Numbered from the stretch's first letter, positions 9,044 to 18,175 are shown. The stretch is DNA of 41,481 nt from an uncultured Pseudomonadota bacterium (GCA_903844665.1 CAIMUS010000318.1:1-41481); one strand, 5' to 3'. Program-made: numbers and translations. Notes: a model not told the origin generated them from the letters alone.

Positions 9044-9162
9044 CTGGGAGCGCCGGCGTCCCCGCCGGCAACGGGGAATAATTTACGGCCGGTCTGCCTC
9101 AAGCAGACCCCATCGTTTGTGATCGGTCCTGTTTAAGCCGGCGGGGACGCCGGCGCTCCCAG
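9044..9162. repeat. Inverted repeat pair, 26-bp perfect arms
   Basis: An arm starting ctgggagcgccggcgtcccc at 9044-9069 is repeated perfectly inverted at 9137-9162, with a 67-bp spacer. The same arm sequence occurs at 32504 and, in part, at 8031-8055. It lies between the convergent DsbA-like and EcsC genes and could end both transcripts, but it lacks T-tracts. Confidence 0.75.
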
Positions 9163-9172
9163 GGACCGATCC

Positions 9173-10009
9173 TTACCACCCCTCCAGGGGGCTATATTCC
9201 CTTTCGGCCTCGGTCTCGAACAAGCTCAAGCGCTCGTACTCGATTCTGATCGCCTCGGCGCCGTATTCCCGTTCCAGCCGGCGGACGATGAAATGCCCCC
9301 TGCCCACGTCCTGAAAATGCTGCATGAAGATCAGATTCAGCACCGACCCGCTGACGGCGCTCACCATCGGGACCAGTTGGGCCGCCACCTTATCCGAAAT
9401 CACCATACCGAAGCGGGCGGCGATGGCCTGGATCAGTTCGATGCCGGCCGGTAGCGCGACTCCTTTACCGCCGCTGTAATCGAGAAATTCCGCAAAGTGC
9501 AAGGCCAGAGTGGTGCGCAGACCGTAGTAACCGGTCTCCGCCGCATCATCTTCCTTGGAGCGTCCACCCAAAGCAAAGACTTCCAGGCAGGCGATTCGGG
9601 CTTCCGTCGTGTTCAGATCCTCGCCCTCGCTATGGGCGATAGCGGCGATGGAACGCAACATCAAAATCGTCGTTACCGGCAGTTCGACCACCAAACCCAG
9701 GGGACCGAAGAAGCCGCCCAGGGCGCCGCTGCCCAGCGCCAGCAACTGGTGCCAGCGGTCATGAGCGAGGGCGGCAGGAAGCGGCTCCATCGAGGCGATA
9801 GCGACTTCCGTCGCCCGCCGGATGCTGTACTCCGCGGTCGTCTGTAAGCGGCGGTACCACTCTTTAGGCAACAGCCCAAGCAATTGCTCGATGGGGGTAC
9901 CGATGACGCTGCACAAGCGCGCCGCGAAAGAAGGATGCTCAAGCTGTCGGTGCGCCCATTGGAGATCCGCCAGTTCTTCGGCGGAGAGGGTGAGTGGCGC
10001 TGTCTTCAT
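9173..10009 (-). CDS. EcsC-family protein
   Basis: 278 residues. EcsC proteins are named after the third gene of the Bacillus subtilis ecs operon; their biochemical role is unresolved. Recognisable features are the central glycine-rich amphipathic stretch ALGSGALGGFFGPLGLVVELPVTTILMLRSIAAIAHSEG, followed by ARIACLEVFALGGRSKEDDAAETGYYGLR. A second hydrophobic region (VSDKVAAQLVPMVSAVSGSVLNLIFMQHFQDVGRGHFIVRRLE) is also typical. It is probably membrane-associated, inferred from these segments. It is transcribed away from metK, so the gap 10010-10288 serves both. Confidence 0.82.
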   Translation of the reverse strand: MKTAPLTLSAEELADLQWAHRQLEHPSFAARLCSVIGTPIEQLLGLLPKEWYRRLQTTAEYSIRRATEVAIASMEPLPAALAHDRWHQLLALGSGALGGFFGPLGLVVELPVTTILMLRSIAAIAHSEGEDLNTTEARIACLEVFALGGRSKEDDAAETGYYGLRTTLALHFAEFLDYSGGKGVALPAGIELIQAIAARFGMVISDKVAAQLVPMVSAVSGSVLNLIFMQHFQDVGRGHFIVRRLEREYGAEAIRIEYERLSLFETEAEREYSPLEGW

Positions 10010-10080
10010 AGTGCTGAACCTGCTTTAAAAGTTACACAATGATTCAAGAAGTACGTGTCGATTCGAAGCGGCGGACTGGG

Positions 10081-10103
10081 AGTTGGATTGTAACAATCCA
10101 ACT
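10081..10103. promoter_or_regulatory. Perfect 10-bp inverted repeat upstream of metK
   Basis: AGTTGGATTG-TAA-CAATCCAACT is a perfect palindrome with a 3-nt centre, between the divergent EcsC and metK starts. It is AT-rich for a terminator and has no T-run, so an operator or an RNA stem are both possible. I know of no regulator with this site. Confidence 0.45.
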
Positions 10104-10131
10104 CTTATCGGTTATATTCATATACTCAACT

Positions 10132-10143
10132 TTTCACGTGAAA
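10132..10143. promoter_or_regulatory. 12-bp palindrome TTTCACGTGAAA upstream of metK
   Basis: A perfect palindrome about 145 bp before the metK start codon. It looks like a dimeric regulator site. It does not match the MetJ box (AGACGTCT). Function is inferred only from symmetry and position. Confidence 0.4.
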
Positions 10144-10288
10144 TCCTAAAATTTTCCAGGTAAACTGCGCCGCTACCATGCGCCTCAAGCCCTGAACAGC
10201 GTCAAGGCGGTCCGGGTATTCCGGCGGGCTGGCGCGGTGTTGTTAGTCCCCATATTCGTTCAAGTTTTAAGTTAAGAGATAAAGTGGA
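10144..10288 (+). other. Possible structured leader of the metK-ahcY-metF unit
   Basis: The GC-rich part can fold: CGCCT (10181) pairs with AGGCG (10205) and CCGG (10212) with CCGG (10221) around a GTATT loop. I looked for SAH, SAM-I and SAM-II riboswitch cores and did not see them. The bases just before metK (aagttaagagataaagtgga) give only a weak ribosome site. Confidence 0.3.
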
Positions 10289-11449
10289 ATGAGCCGTAGC
10301 TATCTGTTTACCTCAGAATCCGTTTCCGAGGGACACCCCGATAAAATCGCCGACCAGATCTCGGATGCCGTACTGGACGCCATCCTGGAGGCGGATCCCC
10401 GCGCCCGCGTCGCTTGCGAGACTCTGATCAAGACCGGGGTCGTGGTTCTCGCCGGCGAAATCACCACCTCCTCCTGGGTGGATTTCGATGAGATCGTCCG
10501 CCAGACGATCATCGACATCGGCTATAACAACTCCGATGTCGGTTTCGATGGCGCCACCTGCGCCGTCCTGTCCTGCATCGGCAAACAGTCGGGGGACATC
10601 GCCCAGGGCGTGGATCGGAGCAACCCCGAGGAGCAGGGCGCCGGCGACCAGGGCTTGATGTTCGGTTACGCCACCAATGAAACCGATGTGCTGATGCCCG
10701 CGCCGATCACCTACGCCCACCGGCTGGTGCAGCGCCAGGCCGCCATGCGCAAGACCCATGTCCTGCCCTGGCTGCGCCCGGACGCCAAGAGCCAGATTAC
10801 CTTCCGCTATGAGGATAACAAGATCGTCGGTGTCGAAGCGGTGGTGCTGTCCACCCAGCACGATCCCGATATTTCCTACGACCGGCTGCGGGAGGCGGTC
10901 ATGGAGAATATCGTTATCCCGGTGCTGCCGGCGGAATGGCTGGACAAACACACCAAATACCATATCAATCCCACCGGCAAGTTCGTCATCGGCGGACCGG
11001 TAGGCGACTGCGGCCTGACCGGGCGCAAGATCATCGTCGATACCTACGGCGGCATGGCCCACCACGGCGGCGGCGCCTTCTCCGGCAAGGATCCTTCCAA
11101 GGTGGATCGTTCCGCCGCCTATGCGGCGCGCTATGTCGCCAAGAACATCGTCGCCGCCGGTCTGGCCGACCGCTGCGAGATTCAGGTGTCCTACGCCATC
11201 GGCGTCGCCGAGCCCACTTCGATCAGCGTCAACACCTTCGGCGTCGGCAAGCTCCCCGAAGAACGGCTGGTGGAGATTGTCCGTGGCCACTTCGATCTGC
11301 GCCCTTACGGCCTGGTCAAGATGCTGAACCTGATCCGGCCGATCTACCGCAAAACGGCTGCCTATGGTCACTTCGGCCGTGAGGAGGAAGAGTTTAGTTG
11401 GGAGAGCACCGATAAGGTCGACGCTCTGCGCGATGCCGGCGGTTTGTAA
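10289..11449 (+). CDS. metK: S-adenosylmethionine synthetase
   Basis: 386 residues, the normal size. It makes S-adenosylmethionine from methionine and ATP. Motifs are [23 protein letters not shown] (residues 10-32), [16 protein letters not shown] (the ATP/Mg loop) and [29 protein letters not shown] (the phosphate-binding loop and K+ site region). It starts a same-strand run metK, ahcY, metF, with gaps of 57 bp and 71 bp. Together these cover methylation-cofactor synthesis, SAH removal and methyl-group supply. Two palindromes and a foldable leader precede it. No anomalies. Confidence 0.98.
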   Translation: MSRSYLFTSESVSEGHPDKIADQISDAVLDAILEADPRARVACETLIKTGVVVLAGEITTSSWVDFDEIVRQTIIDIGYNNSDVGFDGATCAVLSCIGKQSGDIAQGVDRSNPEEQGAGDQGLMFGYATNETDVLMPAPITYAHRLVQRQAAMRKTHVLPWLRPDAKSQITFRYEDNKIVGVEAVVLSTQHDPDISYDRLREAVMENIVIPVLPAEWLDKHTKYHINPTGKFVIGGPVGDCGLTGRKIIVDTYGGMAHHGGGAFSGKDPSKVDRSAAYAARYVAKNIVAAGLADRCEIQVSYAIGVAEPTSISVNTFGVGKLPEERLVEIVRGHFDLRPYGLVKMLNLIRPIYRKTAAYGHFGREEEEFSWESTDKVDALRDAGGL

Positions 11450-11506
11450 CTGAATTCAGTTTATCCTTAATACTATTTGCAATTATACGCACAGGAGCAT
11501 CCCTGG

Positions 11507-12820
11507 ATGAGCAGTCAACCGATCACTACGCTCAAGCCCGATTACAAAGTCGCCGATATCAAGCTGGCCGCCTGGGGCCGCAAGGAAATCGCCATCGCCG
11601 AAACGGAGATGCCCGGCCTGATGGCCATCCGCGAGGAATACCGGCGCAACCAGCCGCTCAAGGGCGCCCGCATCGGCGGTTGTCTGCACATGACCATTCA
11701 GACGGCGGTGCTGATCGAAACTCTGGTGGAACTGGGCGCCGAGGTTCGCTGGTCGTCCTGTAATATTTTCTCCACCCAGGATCATGCCGCCGCCGCCATC
11801 GCCGCCACCGGCGTCCCGGTATTCGCCTGGAAGGGCGAGTCCGAAGAGGACTACTGGTGGTGCGTGGATCAGACCATTTTCGGTCCCAATGGCTGGCTGC
11901 CCAATATGCTGATCGACGACGGCGGCGACCTGACACTGGTGCTGCACGAGAAGTACCCGGAGGTGCTCGAGCAGGTGCGTGGCCTGTCCGAGGAAACCAC
12001 CACCGGCGTCCATCGGCTCTATGAAATGGAAAAGAGCGGCAAGCTGGCGGTTCCGGCCTTCAATGTCAACGATTCCGTCACCAAGTCCAAATTCGACAAT
12101 CTCTACGGCTGTCGCGAGTCCCTGGTGGACGGCATCAAGCGCGCCACCGATGTGATGATCGCCGGCAAGATCGCCATCGTTTGCGGCTACGGCGAAGTCG
12201 GCAAGGGTTCGGCTCAATCCCTGCGCGGTCTGGGCGCCACGGTGTGGATCACCGAAATCGACCCGATCTGCGCCTTGCAGGCAGCGATGGAAGGTTACCG
12301 GGTGGTGACCATGGACGAGGCCGCTCCGCTGGCCGATATTTTCGTCACCGCCACCGGCAATCTTCATGTGATCACCCACGAGCACATGAAAGCCATGAAG
12401 AATCAAGCCATCGTCTGCAATATCGGCCATTTCGATTCCGAGATCGATGTCGCCTCGCTGCGGCAGTATCCCTGGGAAAATATCAAGCCCCAGGTGGATC
12501 ATGTCATTTTCCCGGACGGCAAGCGGCTGATCCTGCTGGCCGAAGGGCGGCTGGTCAACCTGGGCTGCGCCACCGGCCATCCCAGCTTCGTCATGTCCAA
12601 CTCCTTTACCAACCAGGTGCTGGCCCAGATCGAGTTATGGAACCATCCGGAGCGCTACGAGAAAAAGGTCTATGTGCTGCCCAAGCACCTCGATGAGAAA
12701 GTCGCCCGCCTGCATTTGCAGCGCATCAGCGTGCATCTCACCACGCTGACCGAGGAACAGGCCCGCTATATCGGCGTGGCGGTGGATGGCCCCTACAAGC
12801 CGGAGAATTATCGCTATTGA
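11507..12820 (+). CDS. ahcY: Adenosylhomocysteinase
   Basis: 437 residues from the ATG at 11507 ([28 protein letters not shown]). AGGAG stands 9 nt upstream; a longer frame opening at 11477 has no such site and adds residues foreign to the family. It hydrolyses S-adenosylhomocysteine to homocysteine and adenosine using bound NAD+. The sequence shows [40 protein letters not shown] (catalytic Lys/Asp region), the NAD loop [20 protein letters not shown] (about residue 225) and [11 protein letters not shown], and ends in PYKPENYRY. It sits between metK and metF, which act on neighbouring steps of the cycle. Confidence 0.98.
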   Translation: MSSQPITTLKPDYKVADIKLAAWGRKEIAIAETEMPGLMAIREEYRRNQPLKGARIGGCLHMTIQTAVLIETLVELGAEVRWSSCNIFSTQDHAAAAIAATGVPVFAWKGESEEDYWWCVDQTIFGPNGWLPNMLIDDGGDLTLVLHEKYPEVLEQVRGLSEETTTGVHRLYEMEKSGKLAVPAFNVNDSVTKSKFDNLYGCRESLVDGIKRATDVMIAGKIAIVCGYGEVGKGSAQSLRGLGATVWITEIDPICALQAAMEGYRVVTMDEAAPLADIFVTATGNLHVITHEHMKAMKNQAIVCNIGHFDSEIDVASLRQYPWENIKPQVDHVIFPDGKRLILLAEGRLVNLGCATGHPSFVMSNSFTNQVLAQIELWNHPERYEKKVYVLPKHLDEKVARLHLQRISVHLTTLTEEQARYIGVAVDGPYKPENYRY

Positions 12821-12891
12821 GGCCAGGCGAATTCCCCCTGTTCCCCTCCCACCAGGGGGGACGGGGGTGGCGGATCAATCGAAACACAGCC

Positions 12892-13755
12892 ATGAATTCA
12901 CAACAGCAACATCCGCAAATCTTTAGCTGCGAGTTTTTTCCTCCTCATGACGAGGCGGGTCTGGCGCAATTGCGCCAGACCCGGGCGGAACTGTTGCGGT
13001 TGCGTCCGGCTTTTTTCTCGGTCACCTACGGCGCTGGCGGCTCGACCCGCGATCGCACCATCGGCACGATCCTGGAAATCCAACGGGAGGGAACCGTCCA
13101 GGCGGCGCCGCATCTGACCTGCATCGGCTCCACCCGGGAGAATATCCACGCCATCCTGGAACACTATCAGTCCCAGGGCATCCGTCGGCTCGTCGCCCTG
13201 CGCGGCGATCTGCCTTCCGGCGCCTATATTCCCGGCGAGTTCCGCCATGCCAATGAACTGGTGGCCTTCATTCGCGCCGAGACAGGCTCGCACTTTCATA
13301 TCGAAGTGGCGGCCTATCCGGAGCTTCATCCCCAGGCGCTCAGTGTCGAACAGGATATTCTGAACTTTCGCCGCAAGGTGGAAGCCGGGGCTAACAGCGC
13401 CATCACCCAGTATTTCTATAATTGCGACGCCTATTTCAGTTTCATCGACAGTTGCGAAAAGCTGGACATCGACCTGCCCATCGTGCCGGGCATTATGCCG
13501 ATCACCAATTACAAGCAACTGGCGCGTTTTTCCGATACCTGCGGCGCCGAGATTCCGCGCTGGATTCGCAAGCGCCTGGAAAGCTTCGGCGACGATCTGG
13601 CCTCGATCCGCGCCTTCGGCCTGGACGTGGTGGCGGACATGTGTCAACGCCTGTTGGAACAGGGGGCGCCGGGGCTGCATTTTTACACCATGAACCGGGC
13701 GGGACCGACCCTGGCTATCTGGGATCGGCTGGGGTTATCTCTGTCCAAGGTTTAA
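12892..13755 (+). CDS. metF: 5,10-methylenetetrahydrofolate reductase
   Basis: 287 residues from the ATG at 12892 (MNSQQQHPQIFSCEFFPPHDEAG). The frame stays open 25 codons further upstream but that part is intergenic in character. It reduces methylene-THF to methyl-THF with a flavin, feeding methionine synthesis. Motifs are FSCEFFPPHDE with the catalytic Glu, SVTYGAGGSTRDRT, LVALRGDLP, the EVAAYPELHPQ region and ITQYFYN. A second, truncated metF lies at 18511-19153. The opposite-strand glycosyltransferase gene ends inside the last 41 bp of this gene. Confidence 0.97.
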   Translation: MNSQQQHPQIFSCEFFPPHDEAGLAQLRQTRAELLRLRPAFFSVTYGAGGSTRDRTIGTILEIQREGTVQAAPHLTCIGSTRENIHAILEHYQSQGIRRLVALRGDLPSGAYIPGEFRHANELVAFIRAETGSHFHIEVAAYPELHPQALSVEQDILNFRRKVEAGANSAITQYFYNCDAYFSFIDSCEKLDIDLPIVPGIMPITNYKQLARFSDTCGAEIPRWIRKRLESFGDDLASIRAFGLDVVADMCQRLLEQGAPGLHFYTMNRAGPTLAIWDRLGLSLSKV

Positions 13756-15508
13756 TTCGGTACACACTGACACCTTGGCTCTCGAAAATCGTCTCGAAAT
13801 AGCGTAAGAAGTCTGGCTTTGCTGCAATCATTGGCCAGCGCAAATGATGAATTACCAGCGTATCAAACCCCATCTCTGCCAGCCTGCGAGCAAGACTCTC
13901 AGGCGGCAAATTAGCTAAGTCGCGATAGCGCCAAGGCCCAAAATGATCTCCATAGATCGGTTGCGGCGCATAGTAGATCGCATCCTCCAGGCCGAATTGA
14001 TAGACATGCACACTCGGCAGACGCTTCAGATACGTGATGACGTTGTAACCCGATATGCGCGATCGCAGATACATCTCGCGTTCTGCCTCTGTGACGGCAA
14101 TTTTCTTCCAGTTCGATTTCATCATCGGCACTGTAGTCCAGAAGAACGCAGCAACGCACAACAAGGTTACACTAACCTGGAGACTGCGCTTCCACGGATT
14201 AGGCAGGGAGAATTTAAGTCTTCCACCCAAACTGTCACGCAATGCTTCCAGTAACCACGCCCAACCACGCGCAGCAAGCAGTGCAAGTACCGGAAACGCC
14301 GGCATGAGATAACGAATATACCCTCCGGTCGTCGCGTACCACACCAAAATTGAATAGCCGCCGAAGCCTATTGCGAGCTTCCAATGTGTTGTGCGACGTA
14401 CCTCAGGAATTATCGGCACAAATAATGCTGGCCAGAGTAGCCACGGTAGTTTGCCTGCACGGCTACGAACGTCCGCGATCTGATACGCATAATCCTCCGT
14501 GTTCCAGTCACTGAAGCCGAATAAAGGCCCGCCCAACGGATTGAATGGATCACCCGTCATCATGGCGTTCCTTGCGTACCAATACACACACGGCACCAGA
14601 AATACGAATACTGTTAAACTTATCACCCGGATACGACGCTCGCGCATTAGCATTAAGCCGGTAAAGATCGGCAGAAAACTCAATGCCTGATACTTCACCC
14701 CTGCTGCGACGCCTAACAAAAAAGCAGCTCCGAGCAACCAACCAAACTGCGATTGCGCAGACCTCCACCACAACCACATAGCGACGCATGCACCGAATAC
14801 AAACACGGTGGTACCCATGTCAATGCACGCATTATCATATTGCTCCGCCGACAAGACAAGCCATATGAAGGCAGCAGATAGGGCCTGTGCCCTAGCTGCG
14901 AATTTCAGGCCAACCTGATACACAAGCAATGCACACAACCATCCTGCAAGCGCATGCAGCAAGTGCGTGAACACGTCGTCATATAATAACAGTGTGGCCG
15001 CATACAACAGTTCATAGTTGTATGGGAACCATGGATAACGTAGCCACAAATTGACTGTCAAACTTCCTGTTTCCATCCAATGCAAAGCATGCGGCAGGTG
15101 GTACATCAATTCGTCCCAAGCTTTTGGTGGACAAAACGGCGCAAGCAATATGCGCAGCATAGCCGCTATGAATAAGAGTAGGGCACCTTTCTCAGGTAAC
15201 AGCAGGGAGTGCCACGATAGATACGAAAATGAAATTTGACGCCGCTGCCTAACAGCAGCAAACACACCCAATAGCATTAGTATGACAACTGTCGTGATGG
15301 TCAACACGCCCAGGATTGCAAGAAATTGTAATGCCACGATGACAATGCCGAGTCCAAACGTGGCAGCTAATCCGAACCGCATTAATGGCTCAGAACCAAG
15401 GGAGTCGAGGATGCGTCTGAATACTATTGCCCCAAAACCAAAGCACACCACTACAAAGGCTAATAGCGCGACAAAATGCGAGCCAATAAAGATAAGTTTT
15501 AAGACCAT
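13715..15508 (-). CDS. Membrane glycosyltransferase, GT-C/family 39 (ArnT/PMT-like)
   Basis: 597 residues with roughly ten or more hydrophobic segments. The first luminal/periplasmic loop has APFCPPKAWDELMYHLPHALHWMETG, a version of the acidic loop with catalytic Asp seen in lipid-phosphate-sugar-dependent GT-C enzymes. Further on come GVAAGVKYQALSFLPIF, VYWYARNAMMTGDPFNPL and GGYIRYLMPAFPVLALLAARGW. It probably moves a sugar from a polyprenyl-phosphate donor onto a cell-envelope acceptor; the acceptor is unknown. Base composition is visibly poorer in GC than the flanking met genes. Its last 12 or so codons (KPWTEITPADPR) are antisense to the metF 3' end, so its natural C-terminus was probably lost or replaced at the junction. 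GtrA and GT2 genes follow upstream. Confidence 0.8.
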   Translation of the reverse strand: MVLKLIFIGSHFVALLAFVVVCFGFGAIVFRRILDSLGSEPLMRFGLAATFGLGIVIVALQFLAILGVLTITTVVILMLLGVFAAVRQRRQISFSYLSWHSLLLPEKGALLLFIAAMLRILLAPFCPPKAWDELMYHLPHALHWMETGSLTVNLWLRYPWFPYNYELLYAATLLLYDDVFTHLLHALAGWLCALLVYQVGLKFAARAQALSAAFIWLVLSAEQYDNACIDMGTTVFVFGACVAMWLWWRSAQSQFGWLLGAAFLLGVAAGVKYQALSFLPIFTGLMLMRERRIRVISLTVFVFLVPCVYWYARNAMMTGDPFNPLGGPLFGFSDWNTEDYAYQIADVRSRAGKLPWLLWPALFVPIIPEVRRTTHWKLAIGFGGYSILVWYATTGGYIRYLMPAFPVLALLAARGWAWLLEALRDSLGGRLKFSLPNPWKRSLQVSVTLLCVAAFFWTTVPMMKSNWKKIAVTEAEREMYLRSRISGYNVITYLKRLPSVHVYQFGLEDAIYYAPQPIYGDHFGPWRYRDLANLPPESLARRLAEMGFDTLVIHHLRWPMIAAKPDFLRYFETIFESQGVSVYRIKPWTEITPADPR

Positions 15509-15835
15509 GTAATCTCACTCAGTGGTTGAAAGCCTAACTTATAATTAGGCTCATTAATCGGCATGTTATAACAGGCATCTGCTCTCTTGAAAGGTATTAA
15601 ATTTTTTGCACATCAGAACCATCAGAACCCTGGTAAAATGCAAGAGACATATTACTACTTGAAAGACACAGGATAAAGGCGCCGCCTTGTCGCAATGCCA
15701 ACGATACATGTTATAGCACGCAGATAAGCCCACTGTTCTTTTTACTCGCGTAGCTTCGGATAAGGAACGAATCCTAATATATCGAGAAAAAGAGCAATTT
15801 GCTCTCCACCTATGCCTGATCGTCCGCAGGCTCTT
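15509..15835. other. Gene-free AT-rich gap between glycosyltransferase and gtrA-like genes
   Basis: No frame here looks real. It contains a small inverted repeat GCCTAA-cttataa-TTAGGC at 15531-15549, just upstream of the GT-C gene, and otherwise low-GC sequence with A/T runs. It probably carries the promoter of the GT-C gene, which I cannot place. Confidence 0.4.
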
Positions 15836-16333
15836 TCATTCGTCGAGCGTTTTGATGGCTTTGCCAAAGTTCTGCTGAATTTGCTTGTGCAGATGCGATG
15901 CAGAAAAATCTTCCGCCTCCGTCGTAATCCTTCTTAGGGTAGCGATAGCAGGAACCCGGAACACCAGCAGCCTCGACGTCGCAAAATTGACTCCTAGCCC
16001 AGCAAGTGAGCCGACGGCAACAGCCAGCCACGGTTGCGCGCGCGTCATCTCCCACCAGGCGATACAGCCAGCGAAGGCCCCGTAATTCATAAGCGCGCCG
16101 ACCATCATGAAAGCAACGTAGCGTGCCCACTCAGTGCGGTTCGCACGGTGACTGACTTGGAAAGTGTAATGCCGGTTTATCATCCAAGTGATGCTCGCGG
16201 CCACCAGGAAAGAAACCACACGCGCGGTATAGGGATTCGTTTGCATGCCGGTTACCAGCAGATGGAGAATGCTGGCGTCGAATACGAAACCGATGATGCC
16301 AACGATGCAAAAGCGTATGAACTGGAGATTCAT
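15836..16333 (-). CDS. GtrA-family membrane protein (putative lipid-linked sugar flippase)
   Basis: 165 residues with four predicted membrane helices: IRFCIVGIIGFVFDASILHLL, YTARVVSFLVAASITWMINRHYTF, ARYVAFMMVGALMNYGAFAGCIAWW and LAVAVGSLAGLGVNFATSRLLVF. The first helix with FxxVGxxG spacing and the NRHYTF and N-F-x-x-SR-x-LVFR signatures are typical. GtrA proteins are thought to flip or present undecaprenyl-phosphate-linked sugars. Its ATG overlaps the GT2 stop by 4 bp, so the two are probably translated together; the GT2 enzyme would make the lipid-linked sugar that GtrA moves. Confidence 0.87.
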   Translation of the reverse strand: MNLQFIRFCIVGIIGFVFDASILHLLVTGMQTNPYTARVVSFLVAASITWMINRHYTFQVSHRANRTEWARYVAFMMVGALMNYGAFAGCIAWWEMTRAQPWLAVAVGSLAGLGVNFATSRLLVFRVPAIATLRRITTEAEDFSASHLHKQIQQNFGKAIKTLDE

Positions 16334-17292
16334 TCGTTGTTTTCAGGGGCCTGGATTCCCAGGTAAAACAGCCGCTTCATTTCCTGCCGGCCGCGCGTAA
16401 CCGTGTCGAGGATCAATCCGCAGGCAAACGACAAGAACGCGGCCAGCATCATTCCAGTTACCAGGATCGCAGTCGGGAAACGCGGCACGAGACCGGTTTC
16501 CGCATAGGTCAGAAACAGCGGTATAGACAGCGCTAACGACGCCAAGCTCAGAGCGATGCCGATAGACCCGAAAAACGCTAGCGGCCGCTCCTGCCGGAAC
16601 AACTTGAGTATGGTCCAAAGTATCCGGATGCCATCGCGGTAGGTGTTCAGCTTGCTGGTTGAACCTTCCTGTCGGGACTTGTAGGGCGTGTCAATTTCCT
16701 CGATCGGCATGCGCAGTTCCAGTGCGTGCACGGTCAGTTCAGTTTCAATCTCGAAACCGGTCGCAAGTGCCGGGAACGACTTTACGAAGCGTCGCGAAAA
16801 CACTCGATAACCAGAGAGAATGTCGGTGAACGTGTGGCCGAACATCTGGGCGGTGATTTCGGTCAGCAACCAATTGCCGAAACGATGCCCGTGTCGGTAC
16901 GCAGTGGTTTCGTCGGTGACGCGCCGACCGACGACCATATCCATATTGCCGGCGAACAACCGGTCGATCATTATCCTTACGCTACCCGCATGATAGGTGT
17001 TGTCACCATCGACCAGCACATAGGCATCCGCTTCCACATCTGCGAACATACGTCGTACGACATTACCTTTACCTTGCAAGGATACATGGCGCACAATTCC
17101 GCCCGCGTTCCTGGCAACTTCGATGGTACGATCACAAGAGTTGTTGTCGAACACGTAGATGATCGCGTTCGGCAGTGTATCGCGAAAGTCGCGAATCACT
17201 GTGGGAATCGCGACTTCTTCGTTGTAGCAGGGGATCAAGACAGCGATACGGGGCTTGTTGTTCATTGACGTGGAGATGTGTGCGACTTGCAT
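16330..17292 (-). CDS. GT2 glycosyltransferase, polyprenyl-phosphate type (GtrB/DPM1-like)
   Basis: 320 residues, or 311 if translation starts at the internal ATG 17265 (MNNKPRIAVLIPCYNEE), which fits the family better; neither start has a clear ribosome site. The GT-A domain has IAVLIPCYNEE, YVFDNNSCDRT, the metal-binding DGD at residues 95-97 in YVLVDGDNTY, and DILSGYRVFSRRFVKSFP. Two C-terminal membrane helices (AFFGSIGIALSLASLALSIPLFL and AILVTGMMLAAFLSFACGLIL) anchor it. It likely transfers a sugar from a nucleotide donor onto polyprenyl phosphate. The 5' end abuts a transposase remnant. Confidence 0.88.
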   Translation of the reverse strand: MQVAHISTSMNNKPRIAVLIPCYNEEVAIPTVIRDFRDTLPNAIIYVFDNNSCDRTIEVARNAGGIVRHVSLQGKGNVVRRMFADVEADAYVLVDGDNTYHAGSVRIMIDRLFAGNMDMVVGRRVTDETTAYRHGHRFGNWLLTEITAQMFGHTFTDILSGYRVFSRRFVKSFPALATGFEIETELTVHALELRMPIEEIDTPYKSRQEGSTSKLNTYRDGIRILWTILKLFRQERPLAFFGSIGIALSLASLALSIPLFLTYAETGLVPRFPTAILVTGMMLAAFLSFACGLILDTVTRGRQEMKRLFYLGIQAPENNE

Positions 17293-17296
17293 TAAA

Positions 17297-17455
17297 AATG
17301 ATGAGATTGCTACCCGGGTGACCCCTCAAATACCGATCCGCCTCCTGCGCTACGTGGTCCAGTACCGCCCGCTCCTCCCAGGCTGACTCACTCAGCATGT
17401 GTTGTAAGGCTTGATGATCTACCTCCGGGACCACTGCTTGCATCCGTAACCCGGC
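17297..17455 (-). pseudogene. IS701-family transposase remnant
   Basis: About 50 codons read MQAVVPEVDHQALQHMLSES, then AWEERAVLDHVAQEADRYLR, then GHPGSNLII. This matches my recollection of the N-terminal part of IS701-family transposases (DHQALQHFLSES-WDERAVLDQVA type). The catalytic DDE part is absent, and the match ends within a few bases of the GT2 gene start. The 17456-17597 stretch upstream has an interrupted frame that I do not recognise. Confidence 0.65.
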
Positions 17456-17597
17456 TTGACCAGCCCGCCGATTACGCCGACTTCGGATCGATGCCGGCCA
17501 GCCGCGTGCCGATGATCCCGGCTTCTTCGTTGTCTTACAGGGTTCGCGAGTAACCTCGGTCGCGTAGGGTGTTGACGATGTCAATAAGCGGCACGGT

Positions 17598-17900
17598 TTA
17601 CAGCGTCCGCTTGATCGATTTGTTAGCCATCACATCATACAAGCCACCCGAGACATATTTATGCAAAATACTTGATACCAGCGTTTGGTAAGGAATACCT
17701 TCTTCTAATGCACGCTTTTGTATCGCATGTAAATCTCGAGCCGAGATTCGAATATTAATACGCTTATCTTTTTTAAATGTTTCTGCAGCAGCCTTTGCAA
17801 TTTCTTTTTTGCGATCTGGAGTTAAGACAGATCTAAATTCACCGGCTTCAAAATCCTTTAACAGTTCTTTTTCCTCTTTAGAAAGTTTTACTTTGTTCAT
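17598..17900 (-). CDS. CopG/BrnA-like antitoxin
   Basis: 100 residues. An acidic N-terminus (KEEKELLKDFEAGEFRS) precedes a ribbon-helix-helix-like segment RINIRISARDLHAIQKRALEEGIPYQTLVSSILHKYVSG. This resembles the CopG-type antitoxins that partner BrnT-like toxins. The order here is toxin then antitoxin, overlapping by 4 bp. It should bind the toxin and repress the shared promoter. Base composition is markedly AT-rich compared with the window. The fold call is from the pattern only. Confidence 0.78.
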   Translation of the reverse strand: MNKVKLSKEEKELLKDFEAGEFRSVLTPDRKKEIAKAAAETFKKDKRINIRISARDLHAIQKRALEEGIPYQTLVSSILHKYVSGGLYDVMANKSIKRTL

Positions 17901-18175
17901 GACTCATCTCCAAGATATAGCTTGGTAGCTTTACGACTCGGAATAATCGTTTTTAGAAAGATTTCCTCATCACTTTCGACATATGGCACCATATGGACAT
18001 ATCCATCAATATTAACTACAAACACTTTCTGGTTTGGATACTTTTTCTTATTGGGATGCTCAATATCATCGAGAAGACATCCTTGCTGCAAATAAAAAAG
18101 AATGTCCTCGAAAGAAACTTGCCGTTCTTCGATAAGTTGCTGATTCTTCCCAGGATCCCAGTTAAATGCTTTCAT
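17897..18175 (-). CDS. BrnT-like toxin
   Basis: 92 residues. It begins MKAFNWDPGKNQQLIEERQVSFEDILFYLQQG, the FxWDPxKxxxxxxxxxVSFED opening of BrnT-family ribonuclease toxins. It continues with QKVFVVNIDGYVHMVPYVESDEEIFLKTIIPSRKATKLYL, matching the strand order and the terminal SRKA-x-K-x-Y of related toxins. It probably cleaves RNA and is neutralised by the downstream gene. The pair is low in GC and lies in the accessory block, so transfer is likely. Confidence 0.78.
   Translation of the reverse strand: MKAFNWDPGKNQQLIEERQVSFEDILFYLQQGCLLDDIEHPNKKKYPNQKVFVVNIDGYVHMVPYVESDEEIFLKTIIPSRKATKLYLGDES

Noticed and set aside
9001-9172. Rho-independent terminator between the DsbA-like and EcsC genes
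   Set aside because: The arms are perfect but 67 bp apart and lack T-runs; the same arm is dispersed elsewhere, so it is listed as a repeat.
10010-11506. SAH or SAM riboswitch before metK or ahcY
   Set aside because: The conserved cores of SAH, SAM-I and SAM-II were not found; the metK-ahcY gap is only 57 bp.
10313-12580. Long open frames antisense to metK and ahcY
   Set aside because: They mirror conserved genes with high GC in third positions and resemble no protein family.
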